Positions 33,331 to 44,130 are shown, numbered from the stretch's first letter. The stretch is 64,000 nucleotides of DNA from Pararge aegeria (GCF_905163445.1 NC_053201.1:6768001-6832000), one strand, 5' to 3'. Numbers and translations: made by a program. Notes: a model not told the origin generated them from the letters alone.

Positions 33331-36203
33331 AAAAAGTAAAATTGTATCGGGTTATTGTCGTGCGTGTGCGATAGCTGCAATATTGTCAATAGGTGTTCTA
33401 GTGTCGAAAGGCTCGGCATTGTCTCTGGATCCAGTGCAATCTCCGTCGATGATCTACGGATCTAAATAAATTCCAATCTAGAGAGAACGGAATAGTAAAG
33501 CATCTGCAGATATGCCAACCAGCTACTAACACGTTCCAATCATTCAACCCCTCATTAAATTATCACAGGGGAACTGAACGAGTGGAATTGCCAACTGCAT
33601 GCAAGTTAAATATAATATAATCAAATTTATAAGCTAAAAATGTATCAAAATCAATAAATCTAAAAATATACTCAAGTAGACCTTTCAAAGCATTCATTCA
33701 CTTCATATTTCCGGGTAAGGTGGTGGTGATAAATATTATGTTCTTTAACTCAAAACTCAAGCCATGAAGGTTTTAAAGCGCTTAATTCTAGTCTAAGAAA
33801 AAGCCTACAACAAACTTAGTTCGAGAAAAACCTTGACTGCGCTTTGAATTCATTTAAAGACGTATTTTTGACACTTCCACATTCAAGGACTGTCAACTTT
33901 TACGTCTTAAATTTACGTCAAGCGTCTTAACGTAAGGAAAGTCTCTGTGGCATTCAAACTTTAACTGCACACGGTAACTATTTTCTGTCGTATAAGTACT
34001 AGAAACTCGTAAATTTAGAAGTTCTGAATAATCATAGTTATGATGAGATTTACAATTGGAATTTATGACTAGAATGTAATTGAATATTCAGAGTACACAG
34101 TACTACAGGATCAGTAAATACCACTAACCACTAACTAAGCCAGAGGTAAAAATGGCAAATAATTCTAAAAACCACGGAAACCATGGAAAAAGTCACGAAC
34201 TTATCGAGTGTACAGTTGGCATGTCTGTGGATGCCATTATTAAAAGAGACGTCTTGATAAATGATGCCATAACAAAATATAACATCAACTTCGGTTCCAC
34301 TGTTTCTCCTTTCTATACTATAGGTAGTCTTCTAATATTGGGGCCACGAAATACATTTTGACTTATAGTAACTGACAACTAGCAATTTTCGTCTGATTAA
34401 TAATTTCATGGGTTTGCGGATCTTTCTTTAAAACTTCATCTGTCGTTTTGTATTCGCATAACTATTTTGTTTGCATAACAAATAATTTGAACGCGTAGAA
34501 AGCTTCTTTTCAACCGGTTTTCAAAATGAGAAGGTTATAATTAATTCGACTCATATTTTTTCTGGAGATATATCGGTGAGATCTGAACTGTACTTTGTTT
34601 TATTTTAAAAAGCATACCATCTCGTGAATCTGTTTAAGTTAAATGTAAATCTGAAGAAGACGATTGGCAATATCTCTATATTACGAACGCACGAATTATA
34701 GCCTACCTGACTGCTAGAGGTGGAAGTTAAATTCTCTATGGTTGTTAATAGTTCAATACCAGGTACCTTTGTGGTATCGGTAGGGTTGTTTTCCCGAAAA
34801 GATAAGTTACGGCCTGTAAGCGGCCTGCGGCACGGCATTAAGGATTCGTTTAAAAAAAAGTATTATTTAATATTAGCAACTAGAAAAGTAGACTATAATT
34901 CCTGCTTATGTTAGACTTCTTATAAAAAATAGCAAAATTTAACAACTATTTTCATTCTTTCTCTAAAATAAATTAACCAGACTTGTAGGTGGGTAGAGAG
35001 GAAAGTTACGTATTTTGTTTCGATCGTAAAGATCTGAAATAGCCGTTCCCCGTTCTATTTTCTACACCGCCAATAATAAAATGAGTGGAATTCTTATTCA
35101 ATCCGGTAATCCAGACTGTCTAAGCATCTTCTAAGCAAGCTACCTTAGGAAGTTAGGCTAAATCATCACTTTCACTACCATAATGTGAATTTGCAAAACA
35201 ACATTAAATTTTCTAAAACAATAACATGTTCCTATAACAATAAATCCTTTTATAAAACTATGTTGATAGGAAATTCCAGTTACAATAGCATTCCCACAAA
35301 CGCCACTGTCCTGAAAAGTAACAAGTGAAATAGCTGATTGGATTGGAATCCAAACGGACACCTACGTTTTATTTGTGACCACAAAGTGGCCGCTATTGGC
35401 ACAAACTCCTCATTGTTTCACCAAATACTTGAAACAGTTATGCGGTTTAAGATTTCCAAACCGAACAATTTATCAATACATGAACAGATATAAATTATTC
35501 TTCCAAAGTGAGAGTACCTGCAACGTGTTTGTAAATATACTTACTTTCTTTACTGAATTATGAGTTATCGCGATGTTTTTTTTACACAAAGATAACCGGG
35601 TTATGGAAATTTCAAATCCCATCCATTATGATCTACACTGACATTGGAATCTAAAGCTTTGTTTCGTTTGCCTTGACTCTTCCGAGACCTTGCGCATTTA
35701 TTAGAAGTATTCCAGAAACCTTTTATTTTAAAAGCATATACGGTTTTTACTTAAATTGTGTAATTAATTGAGATTTTAAGTATCCTTTACAGTCTCTCTC
35801 AATCTCAATTCAATACAAAAAGAAATTATAGGTTAAAGCAACCGAATCCTGAATGGTTGCGTTATGAAATGCTAGATGTAGAAATTGTTTATAATGAAAC
35901 GTTAACGTCATTTCATTTTTTTTTCCTGATTTATAAACGTGCGAAGCCGGGGTGGATCACGAGTATAAGCATACGAATTCGTTTGGAATCTCACTCTAAT
36001 TTGGTGGTAATCTTCTTACATAACATAAAAAAATTAACATAAAAACACCGACTTCGGAAATAAATGTTATACCAACTAAAAAGTAATTATGTTTTTATAT
36101 AAATCAAGCTTGAAACATACTATGTTTTACAACTAGTTTCCTAGTTGCAGTCGAGAAAAAATATGCGATAATACCCTTGCGAGTGTAAGTATAGGGTATC
36201 GCA
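33331..36203. other. Non-coding spacer
   Basis: No gene supported. A family F scrap lies at 33770-33830 (AGTCTAAGAAAAAGCCTACA, ACAAACTTAG). The frame at 34152-34361 starts with a plausible-looking methionine context but its protein shows no domain and no splice continuation I could trust. The rest is AT-rich and unrecognised. Confidence 0.45.
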
Positions 36204-36222
36204 TATATATATATATATATAT
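36204..36222. repeat. (AT)n microsatellite, left half
   Basis: About nine AT units directly abut the CTAGT end of the Helitron-like element. A second AT run resumes at 36569-36580 on its other side. Confidence 0.85.
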
Positions 36223-36568
36223 ACTAGCTGTTGCCCGAGACTTCCTCTGCGTTTCATTTTGTTTTTTGATGTGGCATTCAATTTAGTTGTAGTTTTAAAA
36301 AAAATCAAAGTATTCGGTATTGCTAAGCCTTGAATGAGGGGTTTGCTGCTGTCCGCTGAGGAGTTCTGTCCTCTATCTTCATCCACATTACCAAAATAAT
36401 TATTTAAATCGGTTATAATTTGTCGGAGTTATGTAAAATCGTCAAACACTTTCATCCCCTCTCCCAAAGGAACCAAGCTTAGTGTCGAGATAAAAAGTAT
36501 CCTATATTACTTCTAACACAACAAACAAAGTTACATTGACATTTATAATTATAGTAGGGAAGTAGGGA
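36223..36568 (-). mobile_element. Helitron-like element inserted in an (AT)n run
   Basis: It starts ACTAGCTGTTGCCCGAGACT (CTAGT end on the minus strand) and ends at AGTAGGGAAGTAGGGA, the same double TCCCTACT start as the copy at 25996-26443. Compared with that copy it has an internal deletion after TATTACTTCTAACAC. It is flanked on both sides by AT repeats with no target duplication, as expected for Helitron insertion between A and T. Confidence 0.68.
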
Positions 36569-37147
36569 TATATATATATAGTGTAAATGCATATTTATGC
36601 GATACAGTTTTTGAAGTTTTGATACTCTGCAATTTTTTGAAGCGTTCCGTTCTGTCTCCCATAGTATAAAAATGTAAATGTCACCATTGCAAACATAATA
36701 ACGGAGTTAGGCGTGAACATACGTAAGAAAGACTATATAAAGATCAGAATTAATAACCTGCTTTTCTAAGTCGTAGTTCAAAGTGTGTATACGGTACAAA
36801 AAATAAATGAAAATAATTGAAACCCAACACCAAAACCGATAATCAAAGCAAGTACCTTGGAAATAATTCAAAGCTACAACCAATCTATCTTCCAACATCG
36901 GCATCGTCCGGGAATGTAAATTATGTTGTTTATTGTGAACATACAGATAATAGTGATAAATGTATTGAAACATGAATGGACCTGCATTTAAGCACGGCAT
37001 CCAGTGGTTTGCTGTGTCATTTAGAAGATAGAGTCATCGTCTTAGTTCGACTTCATAAAGTTCATTGGCATTAAACAAACCATTACTTTCAAACTGACTT
37101 AAAATTTTGGAGGTTTTTGATGTATGTGCGTTTTTTTTATTTGACTA

Positions 37148-37395
37148 CAATTTCATCACCTGTTAGGGGCATAATTGGGTTACTACGCAGCATGATACCG
37201 GAACGCTTAATCGCTTGGCGTCACATCTTAGTCGGTAGTGTGGTAACCAGCCACGGCGGAAGTCTCAAACAGGACCAGAGAAAAATCGAAAAAATTCAAG
37301 TACCTAAATTACCTACGGAGATTGAACCCGGGACCTCCACTCAGAAGACCACGGCGCTCACCGCTGCGCCATTCCAGTTCGTGAAATCCTCATAT
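37148..37395 (-). mobile_element. SINE-C with tRNA-like head
   Basis: On the minus strand the head reads GCGCAGCGGTGAGCGCCGTG (37351-37370; A-box region) and GGAGGTCCCGGGTTCAATCT (B box). The body contains AGCCACGGCGGAAGTC, GATACCGGAACGCTTAATCG and CACCTGTTAGGGGC on the + strand. It corresponds to the fuller copy at 52325-52652. Confidence 0.75.
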
Positions 37396-37449
37396 ATTTT
37401 TTTATGGTCTTTTTCCTTTAGCTCGATAAAAAGATTGAAATTACCCTAA

Positions 37450-37560
37450 ACTTAATCAAGTTTCCATACTGGACACAGGCGTCTCTCATAGGAGAGTGAA
37501 TTAGCGCATTGGCCCACTACGATGCTCCAATGCGGGTTGACGGGCTTTAACGTTTATTAA
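37450..37560. repeat. Short dispersed repeat
   Basis: CATACTGGACACAGGCGTCT, CTCATAGGAGAGTGAATTA and GATGCTCCAATGCGGGTTGA resemble the fragments near 4645-4725, 5730 and 16970. The family is not identified. Confidence 0.4.
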
Positions 37561-37689
37561 AACAAGATACAACAGATAAGAAAGGCTTAAGACTCCAGTG
37601 TCCTCCACTGTCAAGTTCTTAACTCTACTACACTTTCTTACTCTGGTACTGAACATACCTAGACAGATAAACTACCTAGTTATAACCTA

Positions 37690-37830
37690 CCGACGAAGAT
37701 GGGCATGCTGCCAAGCGATAAAGTGTTCCGGTACGATGCCGCCTGGAAACCGATTGGTGTAACTTACCATCAGGCGAGATTGCAAGGTCTTACCTGTAAT
37801 TGTAGGTACTTACACAAAAAAATAATAATA
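37690..37830 (+). mobile_element. SINE-C fragment, + strand
   Basis: CTGCCAAGCGATAAAGTGTT, CCGGTACGATGCCGCC, GGAAACCGATTGGTGT and GCGAGATTGCAAGGTCTTAC, then an A-rich end. The head is missing. Confidence 0.55.
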
Positions 37831-38912
37831 AACCCGTCAAATTTTTTTTAACAAAAAATATACTACGTCCTCCTGCGAGTACACATACAGTGTAGAAATC
37901 CCAATAAAATACCTATGTCTAGCCGTTGTAGCCCGCAGGGAAAGAACATATTATATCTTCTCCCACAGAAATAATATCCAAATAATATACGCTAAAACGG
38001 CGGTGAACTTATCCTAAAGCCTGTTGTCATACCTTGGGAGGTGGACACGTTAATTTTCTCCTTTGTGTAGGGGTATATAATAGGGCATGGTAATTTTTAT
38101 CTCCTGATTGTACACTGTAATTTTTGTAATGACTTTTCTGCATATTTTTCGTTGAAGAATACTGCGTTTAAATTATATTTGTGAACTCGCTATCCTTACA
38201 TAAACTGTTTCGGTTCTAAGTATGGCGCACTGTATTCGGTTATGTATTAACCATATTTCGAACAATACATGGGAAAAGAAACCTAGCCTCGCAGGAGTGG
38301 CCAATCTTCATGTCCCAAAAGTATAATTCCGTTTCAAAACCAGGTCGGGATCGCAAACGCTCTCGGAACGACGACTCCGGCAACCGAAACTCATCAATCA
38401 CCGCATTATATTTTGTCCTATCGATCGCTCGGTATCGGCCCGCTATGAATTGGGACGTGCCAGGCGGAGACGGGACGATTCGCATGTTTCGTACTCGATC
38501 AGGCTGCTAACAATGCCATACTTTGATTATCTTCTATTTTTTGTTGTGCTTTAGATAAGCATAACTTTACTGATAAGCAATTAAAGTTAACCAGAATAAG
38601 TTGATACAAGATCAGTGTAATCTATTCAAATCCATACTAATATTATAAATGTGAAAGTTCGTCTGTTAAATTGTTTGTTTCCCATCTTGCTGAAATTTGG
38701 CACACATGCTGTTTGTATCGTAGAACGAGACACATTTATGATGATATTTATTTCCGAAAAGAAAATGTTTTGATATTTCTCATAGAAATAAAATACTCCT
38801 CATAAATTAAAAGAAGAATAAATAATTATACTAATTAAATAAAATTCCGTGAGTGAAAAGTGTTGTGAAACTAAACTACCAGATCAGTCTTTGAGTATGA
38901 CGAACTCGCAAC
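37831..38912. other. Non-coding spacer, one GC-rich patch
   Basis: 38280-38515 is clearly GC-richer than its surroundings and open on both strands (minus 38240-38485, plus 38310-38510). Neither translation shows a known domain. It may be another part of the decayed LTR element that follows at 38913. A Helitron-like 5' start (ATACTAATATTATAAATGTG) lies at 38631-38740. Confidence 0.45.
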
Positions 38913-39431
38913 CTCGATAAATGCGAATTTCTAAGACGCGAAGTGGCTTATTTAGGACACATTATCTCCAGCAAAGGTGTTAAACCTAACCCTGATAAAA
39001 TCCAAGCTGTCAAAGATTTCCCAATTCCAAAATGTAGCAAAGACTTTAAAGCATTCCTAGGTCTAACAGGTTATTATCGCCGCTTCATTTCTAACATTAG
39101 CAAAATAACAAAACCTCTAACTAGCCTTCTTAAAAAGGACACTCCTTACATTTGGGGTGAATCTCAACAAAGAGCATTCGAAGAATGTAAACAACTCCTA
39201 ATTAGTCCTCCTATTCTGCAATACCCAGATTTCATAAAAAAAAAAAATTTGACAACTGACGCTTCGATACACGCCATCGGCGCAGTTCTTTCCCAAGGCC
39301 AAATAGGTATAAATTTACCTATCGCATACGCTTCTCGTACACTTAACAAAGCTGAATCCAACTACCCTACTATCGAACGCGAATTACTAGCAATAGTTTG
39401 GGCCGTTAAACATTTCCGACCTCTTCGGTAG
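38913..39431 (+). pseudogene. Ty3/Gypsy-type RT end and RNase H, fragment 1
   Basis: This is the downstream part of a reverse transcriptase plus the start of RNase H from an LTR retrotransposon polyprotein. Visible motifs are LDKCEFLR followed by YLGHIIS, GVKPNPDKI, FLGLTGYYRRFI, TDAS with the first RNase H aspartate, AYASRTLN and ERELLAIVWA with the RNase H glutamate. The upstream RT palm, protease, gag and integrase are absent. The frame ends at a frameshift just after HFRP (~39421). No LTRs or primer-binding site were found nearby. It is a dead internal fragment. Confidence 0.85.
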
Positions 39432-39748
39432 AAAGTTCAAGATCGTAACAGATCATAAACCCCTCACATGGTTACTCTCTATTAAAGATCCAGGTAGTCG
39501 TCTTGTTAGATGGCGACTAAAATTGGAAGAAACGAAGTCATTTACAAAGCTGGAAAAAATAATACTAACGCTGATGCACTTTCACGACCATCTGTCATGA
39601 ACTCGAACCTAAAGCCTAAAGTAGTTGTGGTGCATGAAAATGCACATCGCACGAAAACAATGGGTCTATTGTTTTCACTTCAAACACTAACACTTAATGC
39701 CGTCAAGAGTTCATTTCATCCTATTTATGCCAAAACAGTTTATAACTA
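39422..39748 (+). pseudogene. Ty3/Gypsy-type RNase H, fragment 2
   Basis: The RNase H continues in shifted frames: a stretch with TDHKPLTWLL (39446-39480), then a further shift to VIYKAGKNNTNADALSRP (39537-39590), the usual end of the domain. At least two frameshifts therefore separate this from fragment 1. Beyond ~39750 there is no integrase; the sequence passes to a minus-strand SINE-B. Confidence 0.8.
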
Positions 39749-39852
39749 ACTCCGGCAACCTATCAGATCCCCCTCTGGTGCTGCAGATGTTTAGGTACTT
39801 GTACTAATCATTAAACATCAGGTGATGCGATTTCTCATTTACCCACTTTCAT

Positions 39853-40215
39853 ATCATCATCATCACCGGCCCAATACAGGGCATGGATCTCCTCTCATAA
39901 TCACAAGGGTTTAGGCCGTAGTCCACCAAGCTGGCCAAATGCGGATTGGTAGACTTCACACGCTTCTATCAAATCGCCAAAATGGCCTCCAACAGATGCC
40001 GATGGGGACAGTTTACCAACTCGAAGGTGAGATCTCACCAGGACCACGATCTTCAGTGATGAAGGAACGTCCAGAGAGAGAGACTTCACACGACTTTGAG
40101 AACGTTATGGCGAATTCCCAGGTATGCAGGTTTCCTCACAATGTTTTCCTTACCCGTTAACGCAAGTGATATTGTTATTGCCTAAATTAAAAGCGCACAT
40201 GACTCAATAAAGAAA
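39853..40215 (-). mobile_element. SINE-B interrupted by a 118-bp insert
   Basis: It begins ATCATCATCATCACCGGCCC, continues GGCCGTAGTCCACCAAGCT and GCGGATTGGTAGACTTCACA, is interrupted, resumes at 40081 and runs through CAGGTATGCAGGTTTCCTCA to GCGCACATGACTC at 40195-40207. The head is lost. Confidence 0.82.
39963..40080. mobile_element. Unidentified 118-bp insertion with 12-bp direct repeats
   Basis: The insert is flanked by identical AGACTTCACACG at 39951-39962 and 40081-40092, so it looks like a true insertion with target duplication. Its sequence (CAAATCGCCAAAATGGCCTC, GATGCCGATGGGGACAG, CTCACCAGGACCACGATC) matches none of the families in this window. It is GC-richer than its host, has no terminal inverted repeat and no obvious poly(A). 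A 5'-truncated retroelement of another family is the simplest guess. Confidence 0.8.
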
Positions 40216-40284
40216 GAAAAAAGTCTCCCTCGAAAGTTGGCCACCACTTTTTTAGCTTTTTATATATAAAATTGAAAATACTTA

Positions 40285-40335
40285 AAACCAAAGCTAAGAG
40301 GTTTCCAAACGCGCCCTGATCTAAAAAAGGTCCAT
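40285..40335. repeat. Family F scrap
   Basis: CTAAGAGGTTTCCAAACGCG and CCCTGATCTAAAAAAGG match the middle of the repeat at 23553-23750. Confidence 0.45.
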
Positions 40336-40659
40336 AACAAATCGATCCTGTAGACGCATAGTTCATTATATTCCTAAGAAAGTTTACACCACATTACATT
40401 TGTCTTTGCCATCAAACGGAAAACGCAAAACCGCCTTTTGGAGAGCAGCCAAAATTAACGCCTTAGTTCGCTTTCCCATTTGCAACACAAAGAGGGCACC
40501 CATCGGCTCGCAATATCCTGCTCTAAATGTGTGTCTGTCTAATGAGAAGCTTAGAAATTAACTTTTTAGTTGATCGCACGGAGCTGCAAGACAGGCAACT
40601 AATAGAAACTAAAAAATAAACTGGTACGGTGTTGATGCAACAGCTATTTAAGCTCTTCA

Positions 40660-40928
40660 AATAAATAAATAAATATAAATATACTACGACTATACACACA
40701 CCGCCATCTAGCCCCAAAGTAAGCGTAGCTTGTGTTATGGATACTAAGAAAGCTGATGAATATTTTTATTAATATAATACACATAAATACTTATAATATA
40801 CAGATAAACACCCAGACACTGAAAAACATGCATATCCATCACGCGAACATTTTTCCAGTTTTGGGAATCGAACCCACGGCCGTAGATGCAGAAAGCAGGG
40901 ACGCTGCCCACTGCGCCAATCGGCTGTC
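40660..40928 (-). mobile_element. SINE-A, full length, minus strand
   Basis: The tail is at the low end (AAATATACTACGACTATACA), the body contains CCCCAAAGTAAGCGTAGCTT and CAGATAAACACCCAGACACT, and the tRNA-like head is at 40864-40928 (GAATCGAACCCACGGCC as B box; CTGCCCACTGCGCCAATCGG as A-box side). It is one of the two best-preserved copies. Confidence 0.88.
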
Positions 40929-41485
40929 AATCTTGGTAGTAAAGAGGTGCTGTTATAAAATCTAATAATTTACCGGTCAAGTGCGAGTTGGATTTGCGAT
41001 TGATAGGGATCCGTACGTATATGTAATGGCTATAGTCCGTAAAACGTATTGTCCACAATTTCCGCTTTTGATGGACGCTATTCTACACAATCTACCCCTA
41101 ATGAGAAGTTTAGAAAGTAACTTTTGAATGTATCGCGCGAAGCCGCAACAAGAAACACGACTTCTAAAAACCAATAATAAACTGAGAAAGTTTTAAAATC
41201 TATAATTGGAGATTTTGAGAAAATAGACAGTAAATAGACAGACACGAGTGATCGTGCAAGGGATCATTCGATTATGGATGATCTCTGAAAGTTTTAAATA
41301 GATAGAAGATACCATTTTAATCAGCGATTAACTCTTACTCGTAGGTAAACGGATTTTGAACCTATTGTTGGTTTTTTTCAAATAACTGACGGAAAACAAT
41401 TACCTACTTACTTGTCCAGAAAATGCCTATATCTATTTTGATCAATTTACCTACTCACTACTACAAAATATAAAAGTTTATTGTA

Positions 41486-41670
41486 ACTAGCTGTCCCGGC
41501 GAACTTCGTACAGCTAATCATTTTTTTTTTTATGAATGTTATATTTTAATACTTATTATCCTATTCCGGTCGAAGAGGAATCCAAAAAATCAAATATCAT
41601 AAAAATTGGTCCAGCCGTTCTTGATTTATAAATGGTGTAACTAACACAATTTTCTTTTATATATATAGAT
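41486..41670 (-). mobile_element. Helitron-like or related element, terminal fragment
   Basis: It begins ACTAGCTGTCCCGGCGAACT and contains AAATTGGTCCAGCCGTTCTT near its other end, followed by TATATATATAGAT. The short length suggests a deletion derivative. Confidence 0.5.
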
Positions 41671-41850
41671 TATATAAGTTAATTAACTCACCCTGTTTTA
41701 TTTAATGTGGAAGTTTCTGCCGCAGAAAGAGTAGAGCCTACTGTTGAAACCAATATCTTGCATACGCTAGGTTACCGGTGTCGCGATTCTATTAAAATAG
41801 GGATATTATGAGGAAAGGTAGGGGATAAGGAACAGGAAGTTGACTTGCAC

Positions 41851-41900
41851 AATAAATAGACAGCACGGATATAACAATAAATAGACAGCACGGATATAAC
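41851..41900. repeat. Perfect 25-bp tandem duplication
   Basis: Two identical copies lie head to tail at 41851-41875 and 41876-41900; each contains ATAGACAGCACGGATATAAC. The perfect identity suggests a recent slippage or end-joining event. Confidence 0.95.
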
Positions 41901-42466
41901 GTGGTTATTTTAAATTTCAGCTTCGCTGTTCTATGAAAAATAAAAAGGTGATGGAGGTTTTTCAAAAGTGCTTATATTAGGCCTACTTGAAATAAATGAT
42001 TTTTTTTAATTTCGATGATTAGAGTAAACCTAAATTTTTAAAATTAAACATTTTCGCTGAAGGAACACTACGTGCGGAAATCCTTATAAATAAGGAGCGC
42101 AGTAAGTCTAAACTTCTAAAAGTACTAAGGAAAATACAATATAGTCTACTGTCTATCCCATTATTATAGAAAAGGATTTGCCCACCTTTTATATTTTGCT
42201 CAATATATGGACAATATCTTCGGCGTGCAATAAATAATGTCTCGATAATAATTGAAATGTCAAAGTACGTGACAGAAAACTAGAAAATGAAAAGTCGCTC
42301 GACCAGCGCGGATAAACTAGAGGGCACAAATCAATTACTGGCAATCATTTGCTAATGGCCGCCACGTCAGCGACTAACAGCTAGTGGTCACTGCGGCATG
42401 AAACCGCTACTGTATAAAGCACCTTATCCATCATCACAATAACTGCACTGTATATAGTAGCTGTGA

Positions 42467-42760
42467 GTGCTGTTGTCACTGATTTGGTTAAATCATCTCC
42501 TTTCTACGATCGAACTGCGAGGTACCGAAAGAATCTGCGGAAAATGGGAGGGCATACTGCACCGCAAAGGCCAGGCCTTTGCGGTGCAGAATGCCCTCCC
42601 ATTTTCCGTCTTCCCCAATACCTATAATCTGGGTTCCTTCAAATCTAGAGTGAATAGGCATCTTCTAGGCAAGCGCGCCCCATCTTTGGCTAAATCATCA
42701 CTTACCATGAGGTGTGATTGCAGTCAAGCACTTGTCTATATAATTTTAAAAAAAAACACT
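42467..42760 (+). pseudogene. C-terminal end of a non-LTR reverse transcriptase ORF
   Basis: The + frame contains NALPFSVFPNTYNLGSFKSR and VNRHLLGKRA, the pattern at the very C-terminus of some LINE reverse-transcriptase proteins (a LWNSLP-like motif followed by FK.RV...L). Nothing upstream resembles the catalytic RT. The left part of this frame (42538-42572) is not native coding sequence but the inverted copy of its right part. The LINE clade is not determined. Confidence 0.55.
42538..42608. repeat. 71-bp near-perfect palindrome
   Basis: Two 35-bp arms around a single A at 42573 pair at 34 of 35 positions; the only mismatch is A42556 with A42590. The outer ends are CGGAAAATGGGAGGGCAT and ATGCCCTCCCATTTTCCG. 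The arms are mixed-sequence and about half G+C, which rules out simple repeats. The right arm codes for the LINE remnant; the left arm is its inverted copy. Confidence 0.96.
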
Positions 42761-42981
42761 CCCGTTAGAAGAAGCCATTGGTTCAGCAGTGGACTGTTAA
42801 AGGCTATTGATAATAAAGTAGAGCCAGAGACATCGACCTATTTATAATCCTTCCTAATATTACAAATGCGATAGTGTGTTTATCCATTTCGCAGCAAATC
42901 AGATTTACGTAATTTTTGCATAAATATCTCAACGCAAAATTGATTAAATTAGTCGGGCTGAAGTAAAAGGGACTACTCTTG

Positions 42982-43054
42982 ACCCCGCACAAATGGAAAA
43001 CCGGATTCCTATGGTAACTAACCATAGGAAACAGGTTTTCCATTTGTGCGGGGT
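42982..43054. repeat. 73-bp fold-back palindrome
   Basis: Arms 42982-43015 and 43021-43054 pair at 32 of 34 positions with a 5-nt loop (AACTA). Outer ends are ACCCCGCACAAATGGAAAAC and GTTTTCCATTTGTGCGGGGT. It lies only 374 bp from the palindrome at 42538. No match to another repeat in this window was seen. Confidence 0.95.
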
Positions 43055-43589
43055 TGTGTATAAAGTATTTTTATACAAAATCTATTTACCACTTTTAGAT
43101 TAAATTTGCTGTCTTAAGTTTTAGAATAACACCTACTAAAATATGACATGCTAAAAGCTTAGCTGACTGAAGAACCAAGTGTGTCTACAAGTAGAAAAAC
43201 GAAATCGCCAATGCAGGTACTTGCTGATCAAACAATAAATACACATAATAGTGTTATATGTTTTTTAAGACAACAGAAAATAATACGATATCATTTTCAA
43301 AACGTAGCGTTATAAAGTGGTATGTATAAGGTCCTTTGAATATTATAGATCATTAGCGCTAGTGAAACTTAGTCATTTCCCGCCCGCTGCTAGCTGCTAC
43401 CGGCAACCAAGCGAGACCCATGAAAACTGTTCCACTCTCTCATTTTCCAACTCTATATTTTACCTCTTCACTTATTTACTAACTATTCCTTAGGATGACT
43501 ACCAACTAGAGGACTTGAGGAAAATTCATTGAATCTTAATTAATTTTAGAGCTCTAAAATGGCATGTAAAATTAATGCAATGTATTTAT
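43055..43589. other. Unannotated spacer
   Basis: No gene or recognised repeat. 43375-43440 is less AT-rich (CCGCCCGCTGCTAGCTGCTA). Confidence 0.45.
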
Positions 43590-43725
43590 TTATTTATACA
43601 CTTTATTTGTACACCACAAATAGAAAAAAAACACAAAGGACACAACAAAAATAAACTTAAAAAGTAGGATACAAAGGGCGGCCTTATCGCTTAGTAGCGA
43701 TCTCTTCCAGGCAACCTTAGGATGA
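43590..43725. repeat. Dispersed repeat (family E), best copy
   Basis: It runs from TACACTTTATTTGTACACCA through AAAGTAGGATACAAAGGGCG and CCTTATCGCTTAGTAGCGAT to TTCCAGGCAACCTTAGG. It is shared with 10286-10400. Likely the antisense 3' end of a non-LTR element. Confidence 0.55.
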
Positions 43726-43975
43726 GTGCGGTGAATACGCAAGTGAACCCCGTGCTCTCACGTATAGGTCTATCGAGGGACACACAGAGTTTTTAGTGGG
43801 TGCAAGTCCCACATAACTACTCCGTTTCCCCCAACGGAGTGGTATGCGCCAGGCATTTTCTCTGTATTTAAAAAAAAAAAAAAAACAAAATGCAACCTTA
43901 GGATTAGGAAAACCAAGGGAAACCGATTGGTGGGGTGTATTATTAGTCACCACCTCTTTCGGCAAAAATTAAATG
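43726..43975. other. Retroelement-like GC-richer stretch
   Basis: GAACCCCGTGCTCTCACG, GGGTGCAAGTCCCACATAAC and CCCCCAACGGAGTGGTATGC are followed by a poly(A) of about 15 bases at 43869-43883. This may be the 3' part of a poly(A)-tailed element; no domain is visible. Confidence 0.4.
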
Positions 43976-44130
43976 AATGCAGAGTCACCACCTCTTCCTG
44001 CAAGTGTCGTACGAGGCGACTAAGGTATATATAACAGAGAATGAGCAGCAGCGTCCTATGTGCTACTGCTACCATCAACTGCGATCACTAAACCGTCTGC
44101 TCAGCGTGGTGATTGTGGACAAACTTGTCC
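43976..44130 (+). mobile_element. RTE-like 5' region fragment
   Basis: CCTGCAAGTGTCGTACGAGG, CTGCGATCACTAAACCGTCT and GCTCAGCGTGGTGATTGTGG resemble the 5' leader just upstream of the main RTE ORF (CTGCGATGACCAACCCGCCT, GCCCAGCGTGGTCATTATCG at 17660-17699). Only the leader remains; the ORF does not follow. Confidence 0.5.

Noticed and set aside
34152..34361. 69-codon + frame starting MANNSKNHGNHG as a possible small gene
   Set aside because: No domain, no signal peptide, no splice continuation, and length expected by chance in this composition.
38240..38510. Overlapping + and - frames in a GC-rich patch as a possible exon
   Set aside because: Open frames on both strands are expected from the base composition; neither translation is recognisable and no splice sites were convincing.
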